64,000 nt of DNA from Streptomyces sp. TS71-3 (GCF_018327685.1 NZ_BNEL01000001.1:4650001-4714000), one strand, 5' to 3'; shown: positions 17,066-27,250, counted from the first letter of the stretch. The notes: generated by a model not told the origin, from the letters alone. A program made the numbers and translations.

Positions 17066-18106
17066 ATGAGAAGACGTATCGCGGGTGCGGTGGTGACCTT
17101 GGCGGCGGCGGGTCCGCTCGTACTGGGCGCGGGTCCCACCCTGGCGGCGGAGCCCGCGCAGTCGCCGTACTCGGCCACCACGGGTGTGGGCGTGCACAAC
17201 TCGTACGACAAGGCCAAGTACCCGTACTTCGCCGACGCGCTGGACTCCGGTGCCGGGCTGCTCGAACTCGACGTGTGGACGAACCAGTTCGGCGGCGGCT
17301 CCTTCCGGGTCGCCCACGACAACCCGCTCGGCAACGACAACAACTGCGAGAACGCCACCACCCCGGCCGAACTGCGCGACAAGGCCACCAACCAGGACCT
17401 CGGCGGCTGCCTCTCCGACATCAGGACCTGGCATGACGCGCACCCCGGCCACCGGCCCGTCATCCTCAAGGTGGAGATGAAGGACGGCTTCCTGGCGAAC
17501 CGGGGCCGCGGGCCGGTCGAACTGGACGCGCTGCTGTCCAGCAAGCTGGGCGACGCCCTCTTCCGCCCCGCCGACCTGGCCGCCGGGCACGCCACCCTCG
17601 ACGAGGCGGTCCAGGCGGGCGGCTGGCCGCTCCGCTCCGCACTCGCCGGGAAGTTCATCGTGGAGCTGATCCCCGGCACCGTCGAGGAGCAGAACCCGCT
17701 CGACTCGCTGTGGACCGACAAGGAGTACGCCACGCACCTGCGGGACCTCGCCGCCGCTGGCCGCCTGGGTGACGCCGCCGCCTTCCCCGCCGTGCACAAC
17801 GCCGAGGCGGGCGACCCGCGCACGCGCCGGTACGACGCCTCGATCCGCCCCTGGTTCGTGCTCTTCGACGGGGACGCCTCCGCATACGCGGGCGGCGGCA
17901 TCGACACCGCGTGGTACGCGGACCGCGGCTACCTCGTCGTCATGACGGACGCCCAGAACGTGCCGCCGGCCATCGACGGCACCAACCCGACGCGGCAGCA
18001 GGCCCTCGACCGCGTCGCACTCCTGGCGAAGGACAACGCCACCATCGTGTCGTCGGACTGGTACCCGCTCCCCGACGTGCTGGCGACCGTCCTTCCCCGG
18101 GGCTAG
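17066..18106 (+). CDS. Secreted Ca2+-dependent phosphatidylinositol-specific phospholipase C-like protein
   Basis: A 346-residue protein with a signal peptide (residues 1 to about 28, ending LAA). The TIM-barrel PI-PLC features are present: first catalytic His44 in GVHNSYD, acidic ligands Glu67 and Asp69 in LLELDVW, and second catalytic His84 in RVAHDNPLG. It belongs to the extracellular PI-PLC C1-like group that cleaves phosphatidylinositol or its phosphates into diacylglycerol and inositol phosphate. The GAGGAGGT ribosome site at 17051-17058 fixes the ATG at 17066. It is divergent from the protease; both are secreted hydrolases but no common control is shown. Confidence 0.87.
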   Translation: MRRRIAGAVVTLAAAGPLVLGAGPTLAAEPAQSPYSATTGVGVHNSYDKAKYPYFADALDSGAGLLELDVWTNQFGGGSFRVAHDNPLGNDNNCENATTPAELRDKATNQDLGGCLSDIRTWHDAHPGHRPVILKVEMKDGFLANRGRGPVELDALLSSKLGDALFRPADLAAGHATLDEAVQAGGWPLRSALAGKFIVELIPGTVEEQNPLDSLWTDKEYATHLRDLAAAGRLGDAAAFPAVHNAEAGDPRTRRYDASIRPWFVLFDGDASAYAGGGIDTAWYADRGYLVVMTDAQNVPPAIDGTNPTRQQALDRVALLAKDNATIVSSDWYPLPDVLATVLPRG

Positions 18107-18134
18107 CCATCGCGGGCGCCGGTACCGTGGGCCG

Positions 18135-19664
<1,530 letters not shown>

Positions 19665-19770
19665 CGAGAGCCTGGAGCACGCGGACCGGCGAGAGCCCCC
19701 ACCGATGAGTTCCGCGCCCCCGGCCGGTCTGCACCGGGAGAGGACCGCACCCGGTGAAGGAGGACGGACC

Positions 19771-20604
19771 ATGGCACTCCCGCAGATCGTCACCCGAGAC
19801 GCATGGCTGCTGGCCAGGAAGGAACTGCTCGCCAAGGAGAAGGCGGCCACCCGCGCGCGCGACGACCTCAACGCGGAGCGGCGGCGGCTGCCGATGGTGG
19901 AGGTCGACAAGGAGTACGTCTTCGAGGGCCCCGAGGGCAGCGCGAGCCTGCTGGACCTCTTCGACGGCCGCGTGCAGCTCGTCGTCTACCACTTCATGTT
20001 CGCCCCCGACTGGGACGCGGGCTGCCCGAGCTGCTCCGGCTTCGTCGACCAGATCGGCCACCTGTCCCACCTCAACGCCCGCGGCACCACCCTGGCCGCC
20101 GTCTCGCGCGCCCCGCTGGCGAGGATCACGCCGTTCAAGGCCCGGATGGGGTGGACGCTGCCCTGGTTCTCGTCGTTCGGTAGCGATTTCAACTACGACT
20201 TCCATGTGACGCTGGACGACTCCGTCATGCCCATTTCCTACAACTACCGGACACCGGAGGAGCACCGCGAGGCGGGTACCTCGTACTACGTCGAGGGGGA
20301 GCAGCCCTTCGAGCTGCCCGGGATGAGCTGCTTCCTGAGGGACGGCGACCGCGTCTTCCATACGTACTCGTCGTACGGCCGGGGCGGCGACACCGTCGGC
20401 TCCACGAACAGCCTCCTCGACCTGACGGCGCTCGGCCGCCAGGAGCCGTGGGAGAAGCCCGAGGGCAGGATGACCGGCCTCGGGGCACAGGCGGGCAGCG
20501 AGGGCGTGCGGTACCACGACGAGTACGAGGACGGGGTCGGCCGCACCTACGACGTCGGCACAGACGGGGGCGACCGCACGGCCGGGGCCGGCCGCACCCG
20601 CTGA
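19771..20604 (+). CDS. DUF899 family thioredoxin-like protein
   Basis: A 277-residue protein of the DUF899 family. It has a thioredoxin-like core with a CPSC pair (C85, C88) after VVYHFMFAPDWDAG, and the family blocks PWFSSFGSDFNYDFHV and YYVEGEQPFELPGMSCF. Such proteins are predicted to be redox or dithiol-disulfide proteins; none is well characterised. The C-terminal 25 residues are Gly/Arg-rich and probably disordered. AAGGAGG with 7-nt spacing fixes the ATG at 19771. The short gap upstream contains a 27-bp tandem duplication of the end of the amidohydrolase gene (about 19648-19700). Confidence 0.87.
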   Translation: MALPQIVTRDAWLLARKELLAKEKAATRARDDLNAERRRLPMVEVDKEYVFEGPEGSASLLDLFDGRVQLVVYHFMFAPDWDAGCPSCSGFVDQIGHLSHLNARGTTLAAVSRAPLARITPFKARMGWTLPWFSSFGSDFNYDFHVTLDDSVMPISYNYRTPEEHREAGTSYYVEGEQPFELPGMSCFLRDGDRVFHTYSSYGRGGDTVGSTNSLLDLTALGRQEPWEKPEGRMTGLGAQAGSEGVRYHDEYEDGVGRTYDVGTDGGDRTAGAGRTR

Positions 20605-20637
20605 ACTCCGCTGCCGTCCGCACGGGATGGCCGATGG

Positions 20638-20735
20638 CGCCCATCCGGGACGACTGGCGCAGCCCGTCCGGGACGACCGCCGCCGCCGTCCGTCCGGGAC
20701 GACCGCCGCCGTCCGTCCGGAACGATCGGTGCCGC
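20638..20735. repeat. Degenerate tandem repeat after the DUF899 gene
   Basis: Four imperfect copies of a 21-27 bp unit resembling CCGTCCGGGACGACCGCC lie between convergent genes. The whole gap 20605-20887 shows no gene. Confidence 0.7.
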
Positions 20736-20887
20736 CCACCGGCCGGGCGCCCCCCACCGGCGCCCGGGCGGTGGACGGCACCCGCGGTGACCTCAGCGGT
20801 CTCCGCACCCACCCCAGTGGCCTTGGCCTTGACTCTCGCCGGCCGTACCCGCCGGTCCCGGTGGAAGAGAGAACCGGGACCCCGCGC

Positions 20888-21313
20888 CTACACCGAGAAC
20901 GCGTTCGTCCACGCAGGCGCCGTTCCCGTGATCCGGCAGAGCGCCAAGTAGAGAGGAATCGGCGGCGTGTACGGCACGCTGCCGTCCGGACGGTGGATCA
21001 GGCACGGCGGACGGAGCGCGTCCGGCACCACCGCGCCGCTGGTGTAGCGGGCGGGCGCCGGCCACTCCAGGGCCACGTCCGAGTCCGACGGCACGATCCA
21101 CCACCAGTGCGCCCCGTCGCCGTACACGCACCCCACCCGCGGCAGCCGGTCCAGTACCCGGTGACCGTACGCGGCAGGTATGGCCACGGCGTCGCAACCC
21201 AGCGGTGCCGTCATCCCGGAGGGCACCGGCAGGCGCGCCCAGGCGGCCGCGCGCGGCTGCTTTCTGCGGGTGAGGCCGACTAGCGTGTCGAGGCTCAGCA
21301 GAGCCGGTGTCAT
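20888..21313 (-). CDS. Conserved hypothetical protein coupled to the anti-sigma-like gene
   Basis: A 141-residue protein I cannot assign to a family. It has short hydrophobic stretches, an aromatic-rich block (AHWWWIVPSDSDVALEWP) and the conserved-looking HRPDGSVPYTPPIPLYLALCR near the end. It has no signal peptide or clear transmembrane segment. It resembles a small protein often found near WhiJ-type clusters in Streptomyces (from memory). The ATG at 21313 overlaps the stop of the upstream anti-sigma-like gene by 4 nt (ATGA), so the two are translationally coupled; an in-frame ATG at 21322 is a weaker alternative. Confidence 0.7.
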   Translation of the reverse strand: MTPALLSLDTLVGLTRRKQPRAAAWARLPVPSGMTAPLGCDAVAIPAAYGHRVLDRLPRVGCVYGDGAHWWWIVPSDSDVALEWPAPARYTSGAVVPDALRPPCLIHRPDGSVPYTPPIPLYLALCRITGTAPAWTNAFSV

Positions 21314-21858
21314 GACACCCATTCCGCCCCCGTTCCGCGGACGACGTCCGCTACCGGCTCCGGGCGGCGGTCTTCCGCCTCCCGGGGCAGTTCCGCCCAC
21401 ACCTGTAGCCCGGGGCCGGTCTCAAGTGCCCCCCAGGCGCTGCAGACGGCCGAGACGAGAAGCAATCCCCTCCCATGCTCCTCACCGTCCCGGCCCGCCG
21501 CAGGGTTCGGGTCACCATGTGCCCGCCCCTCGTCACCCACCGCTATGCGCACCTTCCCGTCCTCGTCCTGCAGTTCGCAGATGATCTGCCGTGACGAGGT
21601 GTGCACGATCGCGTTGGTGACCAGCTCGGACACGACGAGCGTGGCCGAGTCGCAGGTGTCCTCACAGACCGCCCAGGCCGTCAGCCATGCACGCGTCATC
21701 CGCCGGGCCTGCGCAGCAGAGCCCAGGTGAGCGGTCAGCTCGAAGCGGAAACGACGCACAACGGCCTCCACCGGGAGCACCGCTGGCGCGGCATCGCTAC
21801 CCGTACCGGTTTCGGTGGCCGTCGTTCTTAACGGCACGGACGGAGTCACGGTTGCCAC
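21310..21858 (-). CDS. RsbW-like ATP-binding protein (anti-sigma factor type)
   Basis: A protein of about 182 residues with the GHKL/HATPase_c_2 fold. The N-box is ELVTNAIVHTSS, the G1 box begins DEGRAHGDPNP, and the G2 box is EEHGRGLLLV. Such proteins in Streptomyces act as anti-sigma or anti-anti-sigma kinases, or as the orfB component of abaA/whiJ-type clusters. It is divergent from the XRE/DUF5753 gene, as in those clusters. The start is uncertain: GTG at 21858 is favoured (GGGGAG just upstream, but with only 3-nt spacing), with GTG at 21849 and TTG at 21885 as alternatives. Confidence 0.8.
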   Translation of the reverse strand: MATVTPSVPLRTTATETGTGSDAAPAVLPVEAVVRRFRFELTAHLGSAAQARRMTRAWLTAWAVCEDTCDSATLVVSELVTNAIVHTSSRQIICELQDEDGKVRIAVGDEGRAHGDPNPAAGRDGEEHGRGLLLVSAVCSAWGALETGPGLQVWAELPREAEDRRPEPVADVVRGTGAEWVS

Positions 21859-21874
21859 TATCTCCCCGCCGTGA

Positions 21875-21910
21875 ACACTTGGCAAGTGTCACTCTGAAAA
21901 ATGCAGAGTG
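21875..21910. promoter_or_regulatory. Two adjacent inverted repeats in the divergent control region
   Basis: A perfect palindrome with a one-base centre, ACACTTGGCAAGTGT (21875-21889), is followed directly by CACTCTG-AAAAATG-CAGAGTG (21890-21910). They sit between the anti-sigma-like gene and the XRE/DUF5753 regulator, where the regulator could bind to control both genes. Confidence 0.55.
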
Positions 21911-22100
21911 CACTGTGTTGCGGTGAAGGCCACGTGGCACACTGCTCGCAACAGCCCGCCGCGGGCACCCCGGCCAGCTCGGCCGGTTCGCGGCGCGGGA
22001 GGTACGGCCCCTACGGCTCTGCTCGTTGAGCCGTCCCCGCAAGGCCCGAGCGCCTGGCGGGGACCGCACGAATGCAACGCTGACCAGGTGGAGGTGGGAC

Positions 22101-22961
22101 GTGAGTGAACCGCGGTCTGCACCGACGGTCGGCCAGGTCGTCCTGGGCCGGCGCCTTCAGGACCTCCGTGAACGTGCGGGCCTCAAGCGGGAGGAGGCCG
22201 CGCATCTGCTGCGGGTGGCACCCGCCACGGTCCGCCGCATGGAGATGGCCGAGGTGGCCCTCAAGATCCCGTACCTCCAGATGCTGCTGAAGTCGTACGG
22301 CATCACCGAGGAGGAGGCGGACGCCTTCGTCGCCCTGGCCGAGGACGCGAACAGGCCCGGCTGGTGGCAGCGGTTCCACGACATCCTTCCGGGCTGGTTC
22401 TCCATGTACGTCAGCCTGGAGGGCGCGGCCAGCCTCATCCGGTCGTACGAACCGCACTTCGTCCCCGGCCTGTTGCAGACCGAGGACTACGCACGTGCGG
22501 TCCTGCGGTCCGGCGCGATCGGCCAGACCCGTCCGGAGGACATCGAGCGGCACGTGGCGCTGCGCATGCAGCGCCAGGAGCTGCTCACCAGCGAGAACGC
22601 CCCACGGCTGTGGGTGGTCATGGACGAGACGGCGCTGCGCAGGCCCGTGGGCGACGCGGACCTGATGCGCGGCCAGATCGACCGCCTGCTCAAGGCGTCG
22701 AAGCTGCCCAACGTGACCCTTCAGATCGCCCCGTTCTCGTCCGGACCGCATCCCGGCACCTACGGGCCCTTCGTGCTGTTCCGATTCGCCATGCCGGAAC
22801 TCCCCGACATGGTCTACAGCGAGTACCTGACCGGCGCCGTCTATCTCGACGCGCGGGCCGAGGTGGCCACCCACCTCGAGGTCATGGACCGCATGGCGGC
22901 GCACGCCGCCACAGCACATCGCACGAAGGAGATCCTCCGGGATCTCCGCAAGGAGCTGTGA
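22101..22961 (+). CDS. XRE-family regulator with DUF5753 domain (WhiJ/AbaA-orfA type)
   Basis: A 286-residue protein. An N-terminal helix-turn-helix of the XRE/lambda-repressor type (residues about 10-65: LGRRLQDLRERAGLKREEAAHL, VAPATVRRME) is followed by the DUF5753 domain (LIRSYEPHFVPGLLQTEDYARAV ... PHPGTYGPFVLF). WhiJ and its many paralogues in Streptomyces have this make-up and work with a DUF397 peptide and often an anti-sigma-like ATPase to control development. All three parts are present here. GGAGG with 6-nt spacing fixes the GTG at 22101. The next gene starts with no gap. Confidence 0.9.
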   Translation: MSEPRSAPTVGQVVLGRRLQDLRERAGLKREEAAHLLRVAPATVRRMEMAEVALKIPYLQMLLKSYGITEEEADAFVALAEDANRPGWWQRFHDILPGWFSMYVSLEGAASLIRSYEPHFVPGLLQTEDYARAVLRSGAIGQTRPEDIERHVALRMQRQELLTSENAPRLWVVMDETALRRPVGDADLMRGQIDRLLKASKLPNVTLQIAPFSSGPHPGTYGPFVLFRFAMPELPDMVYSEYLTGAVYLDARAEVATHLEVMDRMAAHAATAHRTKEILRDLRKEL

Positions 22962-23204
22962 ATGCAACAACCCCCCATATACAACGGAATGCCCTCCAGC
23001 GACCTGGGCTCGGAGGGCTGGCACAAACCGTGGAGCGGCGGCAACGGCGGCAACTGCGTCGAGACCATGAAGCTCGCCGACGGGAGGGTGGCCGTCCGGC
23101 AGTCCGCCGATCCCGACGGGCCGGCGCTGATCTACACCCCGGGCGAGATCACCGCGTTCATCCTCGGCGCCAAGGCCGGTAAGGCGGACTTCCTGCTCTC
23201 CTGA
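22962..23204 (+). CDS. DUF397 small protein (BldB/AbaA-orfD-like partner)
   Basis: An 80-residue protein of the DUF397 family. The family core is W-x-K/S-SGGNGGNCVE near residues 23-34, then VAVRQSADPDGPALIYTPGEITAFILGAKAGKADFL. These peptides are encoded next to DUF5753 regulators, and some pairs behave like antitoxin or co-regulator modules. Its ATG directly follows the TGA of the regulator, so the two are co-translated. Confidence 0.9.
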   Translation: MQQPPIYNGMPSSDLGSEGWHKPWSGGNGGNCVETMKLADGRVAVRQSADPDGPALIYTPGEITAFILGAKAGKADFLLS

Positions 23205-23255
23205 CCGGGGCCCGGCCGTCCACGGCACCCCTCGCAGACTCCTGGAGCCCTCACC

Positions 23256-24077
23256 ATGCCCGCGAACGACACCGCCGACCCCCGTGACAGACCGGGGATC
23301 GACACCAGCAAGCCGCACCCGGCCCGCATGTACGACTGGTATATGGGAGGCAAGGACAACTACCCGATCGACGAGGAGATGGGCAGACAGCTCATCGCAC
23401 TTGAGCCGCGTCTCCCCGTGATGGCACGTGTCAACAGAGCCTTCATGCACCGTGCGACCCGCTGGCTCGCGAATCAGGGCATCCGGCAGTTCCTGGACAT
23501 CGGAACGGGGATCCCGACCGAGCCGAACCTGCATCAGGTCGCCCAGGCGATCGCTCCCGACTCGCGCATCGTCTACTGCGACAACGACCCCATCGTGCTC
23601 GCCCACGCCGAGGCGCTGCTGCGCAGCGCCCCCGAGGGCGTCACGGCCTACGTCCAGGCCGATGTGCGCGACCCGGACACCATCGTCCGGCAGGCCGGGG
23701 AGATCCTCGACCTCGACCGGCCCGTCGCGCTCTCGCTCGTCGCCCTGCTGCACTTCATCCCGGACGGGGACGGGGCGTACGAGCTGGTGGAACGGCTGAT
23801 GTCCGAGCTGCCGTCCGGGAGCTTCCTGATGGTGTCGCACGCCTCGGCCGACTTCACCCCGGACACCGCCGGCCAGGCCGGTGACATCTACAGGGCCCGC
23901 GGGGTCGCGCTCGCCCTGCGCAGCCGCGAGCAGGTCACCCGGTTCTTCGACGGGCTGGAGCTCGCCGACCCCGGTGTGGTGGTCGTACCGCAGTGGCGCC
24001 CGGGGCTGGGCGAGCCGGTGCCGGGACAGGACGACGGCCCGATCCCCGGCTATGCGGCGGTCGCGCGCAAGCCGTGA
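23256..24077 (+). CDS. DUF574-type SAM-dependent methyltransferase
   Basis: A 273-residue member of the actinobacterial S-adenosyl methyltransferase family formerly called DUF574. The family signatures are HPARMYDWYMGGKDNY near the N-terminus, then motif I FLDIGTGIPTEPN and the acidic YCDNDPI. The target is unknown; members are numerous in Streptomyces and often lie next to WhiJ-type clusters. It begins 51 nt after the DUF397 gene, on the same strand, with GGAG upstream, and may be the last gene of that operon. Confidence 0.88.
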   Translation: MPANDTADPRDRPGIDTSKPHPARMYDWYMGGKDNYPIDEEMGRQLIALEPRLPVMARVNRAFMHRATRWLANQGIRQFLDIGTGIPTEPNLHQVAQAIAPDSRIVYCDNDPIVLAHAEALLRSAPEGVTAYVQADVRDPDTIVRQAGEILDLDRPVALSLVALLHFIPDGDGAYELVERLMSELPSGSFLMVSHASADFTPDTAGQAGDIYRARGVALALRSREQVTRFFDGLELADPGVVVVPQWRPGLGEPVPGQDDGPIPGYAAVARKP

Positions 24078-24205
24078 CGGACGGCCGGCGGTCGCGAGGG
24101 CGCCCGCCGGCTGATCCGTCCCCGCTCCTCACACGCCTTCCCGTCTCCTCATGCGCCGTTCCGTGCTCCATCACCACGTCCGGACGCGCCTGCGCCCCCT
24201 CACGC

Positions 24206-25693
24206 TCACGCGGACATCGGCCGGTCGAACGCGCCGATGGGCGAGGGCAGCGTGGTCCTCCCCGTCAGATGCCGGTCCACGGCGGAGGCCACCGACCGGC
24301 CCTCGGCGATGGCCCAGACGATCAGCGAGGCGCCGCGAGCCGCGTCGCCCGCCGCGAACACTCCGGGCGCGGAGGTGGCGAAGTCCCGGTCGCGCTCCAG
24401 GGTGCCGCTGTCGTCGAGCTTCAGGTCCAGCTGGTCCAGGATCCCGTCGCCGCGGCCGGGCCCGGAGAATCCGAGGGCGAGCAGTACCAGGTCGGCGGGG
24501 AGTTCGCGCTCCGTGCCGGACCTCGGCCGCCGCTCGTCGTCGACCTCCACCAGGTGCACGCTCCGTACGCGTCCGCCGGCGTCGCCCGAGAGGCGCAGGG
24601 TGGAGGCCGCGAACATCCGCGCGTCGGCGTCCGCCAGGGGCGCGGTGCCGAGCTCGCGCGCCTCCTCGTGGGCGGCCGACATCCGGTAGAGCTTCGGATG
24701 CGTCGGCCAGGGCTCGCGCTCCTCGTCCCGCTCGGTGCCGGGCCGCGGGTAGATGTCGAGCTGCGTCACCGACCTGGCGCCCTCGCGTATCGCCGTGCCC
24801 AGGCAGTCGGACCCGGTGTCGCCGCCGCCGACGATGACCACGTTGCGGCCGGCCGCGGAGAGCGGGGAGACGGGGATGTCGCCCTGCTCCACCCGGTTGG
24901 CCAGGGGCAGGTACTCCATGGCCTGGTGGACGCCGGCCAGCTCCCGGCCCGGCACGGGCAGTTCGCGCCATGCCGTGGCGCCCACCGCGAGGACCACGGC
25001 GTCGTAGCGCTCGCACAGGTCGGTGGCCCTCGGGTCCCGGCCCACCTCCAGCCCCGTGCGGAACTTGGTGCCCTCCTCGCGCATCTGCTCGATACGCCTG
25101 TCCACCTGCTGCTTCGCCATCTTGAACGACGGGATGCCGTACCGCAGCAGCCCGCCCGGCCGGTCGTCGCGCTCGTACACGGCGACCGTGTGCCCGGCCC
25201 TGGTCAGCTGCTGTGCGGCGGCGAGCCCGGCGGGTCCCGAGCCGACGACGGCGACGGTCCGACCGGTCAGCCGGTCCGGGGGCCGCGCGGTGACCAGGCC
25301 GTCCTGCCAGGCGCGCTCCGCGATGGCCGCCTCGACGTTCTTGATGGTCACGGCCGGCTGGTTGATGGCCAGCACGCAGCCGGACTCGCACGGCGCGGGG
25401 CAGAGCAGCCCCGTGAACTCCGGGAAGTTGTCGGTGGCGTGCAGCCGCTCCGCCGCGGCGGCCCAGTCGCCCCGTGCGGCCAGGATGTTCCACTCCGGAA
25501 TGAGGTTCCCCAGCGGGCAGGCCTGGTGGCAGAACGGGATGCCGCAGTCCATGCAGCGCCCGGCCTGCTTGCTGACGATCGGCAGCAGCGCCCCCGGCGT
25601 GGCCACCTCGTCCCAGTCGCGCACGCGCTCCTCGACGGGCCGGCGCGGCCACTCCTCGCGCGGGGTGTTCATGAAGCCCTCGGGGTCGGCCAT
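24206..25693 (-). CDS. gltD: Glutamate synthase small subunit, GltD family (no GltB nearby)
   Basis: A 495-residue flavoprotein. The N-terminal cysteine-rich part (CMDCGIPFC, ACPLGN, CPAPCESGC) binds two 4Fe-4S clusters. An FAD-binding GSGPAGLAAA lies near residue 153 and an NADPH-binding VGGGDTGSDC near 290, followed by the FAD-contact GVFAAGDAARG. In glutamate synthase this subunit passes electrons from NADPH to the large GltB subunit. GltB is not in the window, so this may serve another partner or a distant GltB. The ATG at 25693 has GGAGGGG 4-5 nt upstream. It runs opposite to the methyltransferase, 128 bp away. Confidence 0.9.
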   Translation of the reverse strand: MADPEGFMNTPREEWPRRPVEERVRDWDEVATPGALLPIVSKQAGRCMDCGIPFCHQACPLGNLIPEWNILAARGDWAAAAERLHATDNFPEFTGLLCPAPCESGCVLAINQPAVTIKNVEAAIAERAWQDGLVTARPPDRLTGRTVAVVGSGPAGLAAAQQLTRAGHTVAVYERDDRPGGLLRYGIPSFKMAKQQVDRRIEQMREEGTKFRTGLEVGRDPRATDLCERYDAVVLAVGATAWRELPVPGRELAGVHQAMEYLPLANRVEQGDIPVSPLSAAGRNVVIVGGGDTGSDCLGTAIREGARSVTQLDIYPRPGTERDEEREPWPTHPKLYRMSAAHEEARELGTAPLADADARMFAASTLRLSGDAGGRVRSVHLVEVDDERRPRSGTERELPADLVLLALGFSGPGRGDGILDQLDLKLDDSGTLERDRDFATSAPGVFAAGDAARGASLIVWAIAEGRSVASAVDRHLTGRTTLPSPIGAFDRPMSA

Positions 25694-25904
25694 GTCCCCT
25701 CCGTGTCCAGGGCCGCGCCGAGCGTGCTCGCACGGCCTGGAGGAATGAATCGGGCGGTTAAGTCTGTCTTGTGGTGCTTTTTCCCAGGGTGCTCCTGGTT
25801 ACGCGGGCGGGAAGGCGGTTTCGGGGCGCCCGGGGGGCGGCTTCCGGGAGGTGTCCGGCTTCCGGGAGGTGCCCCGGCTTCCGGACGGCAACGGGGCCGA
25901 GGGT

Positions 25905-25980
25905 TCCTGGCCGGGGGCCGGGGGCCGGGGGCCGGGGGCCGGAGCCGGGGCCGGAGCCGGGGCCGGAGCCGGGGTGCCGA
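25905..25980. repeat. G-rich low-complexity tract
   Basis: Runs of GGGGGCC followed by about three copies of GGGGCCGGAGCC in the gap between gltD and the kinase-like gene. Just before it, GGCTTCCGGGAGGTG occurs twice. The plus strand could form G-quadruplexes. Confidence 0.7.
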
Positions 25981-25986
25981 GGGGTT

Positions 25987-26619
25987 TCACCCCGTCCAGG
26001 CCGGCCGGCGCGGGTCGTCCGCGCGGACCACGACGTCGGCCGTGCCGAGCGGATCCGCCTCCTGCTCGTACCGCTCGAAGGCGGGCAGCGTCCACTGCGC
26101 CTCTGCGGGAGTGTGCCGGCGCAGCGCGCCCGCGGACAGCTGCACGTGGACGCTCGCGTCGAAGGGGAACCAGTGGTGCAGCAGGAGGGGCCCGTGCAGC
26201 AGGAGCAGCCCGCCGGGCGGCAGGGTCACGTGCGGGCTGCGGGTCGCACGGTCGGTGACCGGGTCCCACAGGTCGGGCAGCACCCGGCCGTCGCCGTCCG
26301 CCTCCAGCGGGCCGAAGACCTCCCGCCACAGTGCACCCGTGTCGACCCATGAGCCGTAGTACGCGTCCACGTCCTCGCGCCCGTGCTCCAGCCGGAGCGA
26401 GGCGGGGCGCAGGAAGCCCTCGGCGGCGACCACGAGCGAGGGCCTGCCCAGGATCCGCAGCGCCTCGGCGACCCGTCCGGCCAGCTCCCCCGGGCGGGCC
26501 GCGGGCGCACCGTCGAACGCGACCCTCGGCCGCGCGCCGCCGTCCGCGGGTTTCAGGCCGGCCAGCCGCTCGGCGAGCCGCGCGCCGAGCCTCTCCCACG
26601 TGATCGCTTCGAATCGCAT
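25987..26619 (-). CDS. Uridine kinase-like protein with degenerate P-loop
   Basis: A 210-residue protein of the actinobacterial group annotated as uridine kinase. The layout matches phosphoribulokinase/uridine kinase folds: RVAFDGAPAARPGE at the P-loop site, GRPSLVVAAEGFLRPAS, and YYGSWVDTGALW. The Walker A lysine is missing, since GAPAARPGE stands where G-x4-GKT is expected. It therefore may not be an active kinase, or may use another phosphate-binding arrangement; I recall the same loss in relatives. The ATG at 26619 gives the usual MRFEAITWERL start; an ATG three codons earlier (26628) is possible and has GAGG upstream. Confidence 0.7.
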   Translation of the reverse strand: MRFEAITWERLGARLAERLAGLKPADGGARPRVAFDGAPAARPGELAGRVAEALRILGRPSLVVAAEGFLRPASLRLEHGREDVDAYYGSWVDTGALWREVFGPLEADGDGRVLPDLWDPVTDRATRSPHVTLPPGGLLLLHGPLLLHHWFPFDASVHVQLSAGALRRHTPAEAQWTLPAFERYEQEADPLGTADVVVRADDPRRPAWTG

Positions 26620-26811
26620 CCGGCCCATGATGCCTCGCGCGCCCGGAGGGCCACGCAGAACCCTCGGCGAGGTGTGTTTGCCGTCGTGTCTCGCGGAGAG
26701 TCGGCAAGCAGGGAAGGCAGACTGGCAAACGCGACCGCGTGGCGTGGCGCGGGGTGCGCCGGGTCGTGCGCACCCGCCGCCGCGCCGCCGGACCGGTAAG
26801 TGGAGGTGCCT

Positions 26812-27234
26812 ATGACCACCGCCGGAGAGATCATGCACCGGGGTGCCGAGTTCATCCCGGCCACCGAGAGCCTGGACCGTGCCGCGCAGATGATGCGCAA
26901 CATGAACGTGGGCTCGCTGCCCATCAGCGACGCGAACGAGCGGATGTGCGGCATGCTCACGGACCGCGACATCGTGGTCGGCTGCGTCGCCCGCGGGCAG
27001 GACCCGTCGACGACGACCGCGGGCGACATGGCGCAGGGGACCCCGCGCTGGGTGTCGACCGACGACGACGTGAGCGACGCGCTCCAGGAGATGCAGAGCC
27101 ACCGGATCAAGCGCCTGCCGGTGATCGACGAGAACAAGCGTCTCGTGGGCATGATCAGCGAGGCCGACCTCGTCGGCAATGTCACCCAGGACCAGCTCGC
27201 CCTGTGGGCCGGGTCCGTCTACGGACGGTCCTGA
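26812..27234 (+). CDS. Two-CBS-domain protein
   Basis: A 140-residue protein made of two CBS domains (about residues 8-60 and 72-125), each with the typical V-x-x-x-I/L-x-V-x-D-E-N-x-x-L-x-G-M-I/L-T/S-x-x-D pattern, as in GMLTDRDIV and GMISEADLV. Single Bateman modules like this bind adenosine nucleotides and act as energy sensors through partners that are not evident here. GGAGG with 5-nt spacing supports the ATG at 26812. An inverted pair GTTTGCC/GGCAAAC (26676-26682, 26724-26730) lies upstream. Confidence 0.88.
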   Translation: MTTAGEIMHRGAEFIPATESLDRAAQMMRNMNVGSLPISDANERMCGMLTDRDIVVGCVARGQDPSTTTAGDMAQGTPRWVSTDDDVSDALQEMQSHRIKRLPVIDENKRLVGMISEADLVGNVTQDQLALWAGSVYGRS

Positions 27235-27250
27235 GCGGTCACCGGCCGGG

